Source of the DNA: Sympetrum striolatum
Taxonomy: Eukaryota; Arthropoda; Insecta; Odonata; Libellulidae
Reading direction: 5' to 3'
DNA: 64,000 nt
Assembly (NCBI GenBank): GCA_947579665.1
Contig: OX388349.1
Span: 42,045,854 to 42,109,853 of the forward strand
Made by a program: the position numbers and the translations under genes. The notes under the pieces were generated by a model. It had not been told where the DNA came from, searched no databases, and saw only the letters and a program-made list of their open reading frames with translations. Below are positions 61,134 to 64,000 of the stretch, in pieces. Within the stretch, counting starts at the first letter, position 1. The number at the start of each line of letters is the position of its first letter.

Positions 61134-62199
61134 TGCAAGCTAACGATAACTAACTAATTATTTTGTCCTAGGTAACCAATATTTTGGTTTCGGAAGGTTG
61201 CTGATGTATTTCTCAAGCGCTTGGACCGCCTATGACGATTTAGGAAATCCTAATACCAACGAATGATGTAATAAAAATGATTAATATGTTTATGATTTTG
61301 AGAGTGACCAATATGAAATATTATTCGGTATAATTATTTTAATGGCTGTCATCTAATCCCAGTCTTGAACAATATTGATTCAAATGCCGTAGTAATGGCT
61401 TAGGAAACTCTTCTCTTCATCAATCATAGTTCCCTAGCGTAACATTCAGTACCCTTTAATTGTGTAATGCTTTGAGAAATTATGGATCTGCAAAAATCAC
61501 CCAACGCTAGAAGAAAATCGGCGGACGATGTACTGTTAGGAATCATGAAGCCACTAAGTCAGTACACTGCACTAATTACGCCGAGAAAGAAAGGAAAATG
61601 AAAGGGAACACAACTCGTTACCGTAATTGGAAGATTCGGGAGGAGATGCATTTTGATCGCGAGCTCTACCAGTTGATGGCCCTTTTTTTAATTCGAAAAC
61701 AAAACTTTAATCGCCATATCTCCCGAGATGATTTATCGGCCCAATTTCCCCATTCCGTTAGCCAAACCATAAAGCGTACTCGCGGTGATTTTTCGCTCGA
61801 ATACCCCAAAATAACAACGGACCCTTGAGCCGATTTTAATCCCTCGTATTAAGCGCTCCGCTCGGCCAAATGCCCGTCTTATCTCCCGCAACATATCCAC
61901 CGACTGACTTATCTCCGTACAAATCTAACGACGCCGCAGTGGAAATAAATTACCATTAAAGGAAGGCGGGCGGGGATGGGCGATGGAGGACGTTTACAAA
62001 TGGCGCAAAGCGTCGACAACCGTTTGGAATAACTGGTGGCTTGCGTGTTTTTTGCGTCATTCCCTTCCCGAAGATCGTAGTTCGTTAGCTGTGAATGTGT
62101 GTGAGAACCCCATTCCGAACGGGAAGTTATTTTTTGAGAGATTGATCGTAGGGGCATCCGATTAATCAAGCCCGTGTTAATCATTGTTTTATTAAACAC
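61134..62199. other. Spacer with a GC-richer patch at about 61590-62160
   Basis: Frames of 76 and 60 residues on + and 96 on -, the latter two overlapping, none with a known motif. The patch ends where copy B of the unnamed element begins. Confidence 0.4.
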
Positions 62200-62884
62200 A
62201 AGACTTCAAAATTTTTGAAGCTGTTTTTCAGTTTTTGAAACTCTTTGACTATTCGTACTACCATCTCGAATTTAATATGAACCAATTAAAATTTTGCTAA
62301 CACTAATGTGGTAACTCTTACACTAATTTATACCTAAAGGGACTACGCTGGTTATTTGATCACCTTTTAGTGTTTTAGTTCCAAGTCTTTTAAGTTTTTA
62401 ATTTTTTCAAACTCTTTGACTTTGTGTGTTACCATTTCAAATTTAGTATGAACGAATTAAAATTTTGCTAACATTAAGAGGGAATTTTTTACAACATGTT
62501 ATACCTAGAAGGACCGCTGGTGGTTATTTGACTATTATCTCCTTTGAAGCCAAATATTTTTTAAATAAATTCCTTCAGATATTAATAATTTAATAATATA
62601 TTACATTAATGACCATATAAATTATGTTTCAAAGGAACTTGAGTAAAGCGTGATTGTTATTCAAAGAGAATAACAATCACAATACAGTGAAAATAATGAA
62701 CCCATCGCTGTATCTATAAATTTGTTTATAAATTATTATTCTATGGAAAAACAGTTATTTAATGTCGCTATAAGTATATGGATGTGCCTTATATAAGCAT
62801 TTAAACTCTTCCAAAATGCAAAGAAACTAATAAAATAGGTACAGAGAAGCGAAGTGGTCAAATTACCACTTCCCGTCCTTCTAG
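62200..62884 (+). mobile_element. Unnamed repeat element, copy B
   Basis: Collinear with copy A at 49027-49763. Two tandem units have the anchor AACTCTTTGAC at 62239 and 62410 (period 171; 178 in copy A). CTAGAAGG-type junctions lie at about 62333 and 62505. The 380-bp unique part ends CACTTCCCGTCCTTCTAG at 62884. The right end is closer to a perfect complement of the left-end motif CTAGAAGGACGG than in copy A. The left end of the first unit has lost the motif, so this copy may be truncated. It contains a hairpin (62650-62680) that copy A lacks. Confidence 0.76.
62650..62680. repeat. Perfect 13-bp-arm hairpin
   Basis: GTGATTGTTATTC-AAAGA-GAATAACAATCAC. The matching place in copy A (near 49545-49565) has a similar left arm but no right arm. 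Confidence 0.85.
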
Positions 62885-63189
62885 AGTTAAAGTGTAACGA
62901 GCGGAGGATTTTCCGAGGCCGTGAACTCCATGAGAGATATTTCTCCGTAAATTACTCGGAGATGAATGCTTGGTTTCGAATGCTTTCCAGTGCAGTTATA
63001 ATATATGGTGTTCAAACCTCACAAAGGAGCTCTCGAAATACGTGTGTGATATATTTTATAGATTTGCATTTAAATTGGTCTGAAGTTGTTCCATTTTCAT
63101 CTCTTTAATTTATAATGTGTAGTAATTTCAGAAGTCATTTGAAGATTTGACTCGTCGTACACATAAAGTTATGGACTTGGGAATTATAT
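62885..63189. other. Spacer
   Basis: An 84-residue + frame (62854-63108) starts inside the element's right end and shows no motif. Confidence 0.45.
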
Positions 63190-63555
63190 CTGAGTAAGAA
63201 ATTTCTCTTCATTGAAGAAGAATGCAAATAACGAACCACAACTTCTTACATCATAACAGTAGATTAATCTTACTACGTCCAGTATACAATTAAATTGCAT
63301 CTTATGATATACCAAGCACCATCAGCTTTTCGCCAAAAATTTACAAAAAAAAATTGTAAATTATATTCATGAGAAATACAAAATAAATTTACCTTCACTG
63401 AATAAGAAAGTAAATAAATAGTCACTACTTCTTGCGTCTAAACAGTAAATTGTTCTTGAATCATTTTGCATACTATATTATGCCGTCTATGCAGCATTTA
63501 ATGGGTATTATCTTTAAGATATATTGATCTCACCTTCCGTAAGATTTGGGCTTTT
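63190..63555 (+). repeat. Tandem duplication, about 186-bp unit, two diverged copies
   Basis: 'CTTCA.TGAA.AAGAA' lies at 63207 and 63393, and 'ACTTCTT.C.TC.TAACAGTA' follows in each, with a period of 186 bp. Identity is partial. Confidence 0.7.
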
Positions 63556-64000
63556 TCTTTGGACCCTATGTAGCAAGCCCTATCCTATTCGCTCATTCTA
63601 CAACTTTTCATGAATACTAAATGAATATTCCTACTGAACAATGCCTGGCAAAGATTCAAGCCTAAATAATGTGTAGCCTGACCGAAATTATCCAAATCAA
63701 AATCTGGAAGATGCTGAGAAGTGGAGAGACAGTTCAGAGAGAATCTTTCTCTTATCATTCAGCATCAAAAGTATGAATATTTATTAGGGCACTCGCAAAG
63801 TCTATTCAAAAGCAATATCGAGATATTGACACCTTGATTCCGTCCAAAAGATAGTGTCGCATCATACTCTTTCCTTTAGATATGAAGAATCATTCATCTT
63901 ATTTCTATAAGAATTTTTCTACAACGTTCCATCTCGTTTTGCTCTGTCAATTGGCAATACAATTATTTAACCACCTAAGTATGAGAGAATTAGAAATAAA
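63556..64000. other. Spacer to window end
   Basis: AT-rich; nothing recognised. Confidence 0.45.

Overview
This window looks like non-coding, repeat-rich eukaryotic DNA, most likely from an insect or another arthropod. The base composition is AT-rich. No run of open frames looks like a bacterial operon. Nearly everything recognisable is a eukaryotic mobile element: a piggyBac-type DNA transposon with TTAA target sites, decayed LINE retrotransposon pieces, tRNA-derived SINE heads with RNA polymerase III A and B boxes, a miniature Tc1/mariner-like palindrome, fold-back elements and tandem satellites. The species cannot be named from the sequence. No host protein-coding exon could be supported. 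The longer open frames sit in GC-richer patches where stop codons are rare by composition, often open on both strands at once, and match no family I recognise.

Layout. 1-9.7 kb: LINE graveyard. A 3'-terminal fragment lies on + (1075-1300), a jockey-like endonuclease relic on - (about 1640-1920), a longer reverse-transcriptase fragment on - (about 4000-4820) and a catalytic-core fragment on + (about 9421-9650). An 83-bp Tc1/mariner-type terminal-repeat palindrome lies at 1408-1490. 12.5-15.4 kb: a complete piggyBac-family element of about 2.9 kb with paired terminal repeats, TTAA on both sides, three copies of a GCGGTCT/AGACCGC hairpin near its ends, and a transposase gene on the - strand broken by frameshifts and stops. 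15.4-29.7 kb: AT-rich spacer with a possible LINE tail and GC-richer patches, interrupted at 17.7-17.9 kb by a fold-back element with perfect 65-bp arms. 29.7-36 kb: three tRNA-like SINE heads and a short inverted repeat. 37-44.2 kb: a 77-bp tandem duplication, a second fold-back element, and an alternating A-B-A-B-A satellite of roughly 180-200-bp monomers. 47.7-53.8 kb: a 416-bp tandem duplication, the first copy of a repeat bounded by inverted ends, a 210-bp tandem duplication, a small fold-back and a tRNA-Lys-like SINE head. 58.7-64 kb: a further decayed core motif, a head-to-head SINE pair, a 28-bp-armed inverted repeat, the second copy of the repeat seen at 49 kb, and a 186-bp tandem duplication.

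The most interesting signal is a short core of about 34-35 bases shared by the fold-back elements at 17.76 and 42.08 kb. It has identical flanks (CCAGAAGATGAC and GTCGAAACCGGTCG) around a hairpin whose stem is kept by a paired base change. Weaker relatives may lie at 52.1 and 58.8 kb. The order of parts resembles a hammerhead ribozyme (CUGANGA, stem II, GAAA) but does not meet the strict consensus, so this is a lead and not a call. A second theme is that several unrelated tandem arrays have units of 171-211 bp or about twice that.
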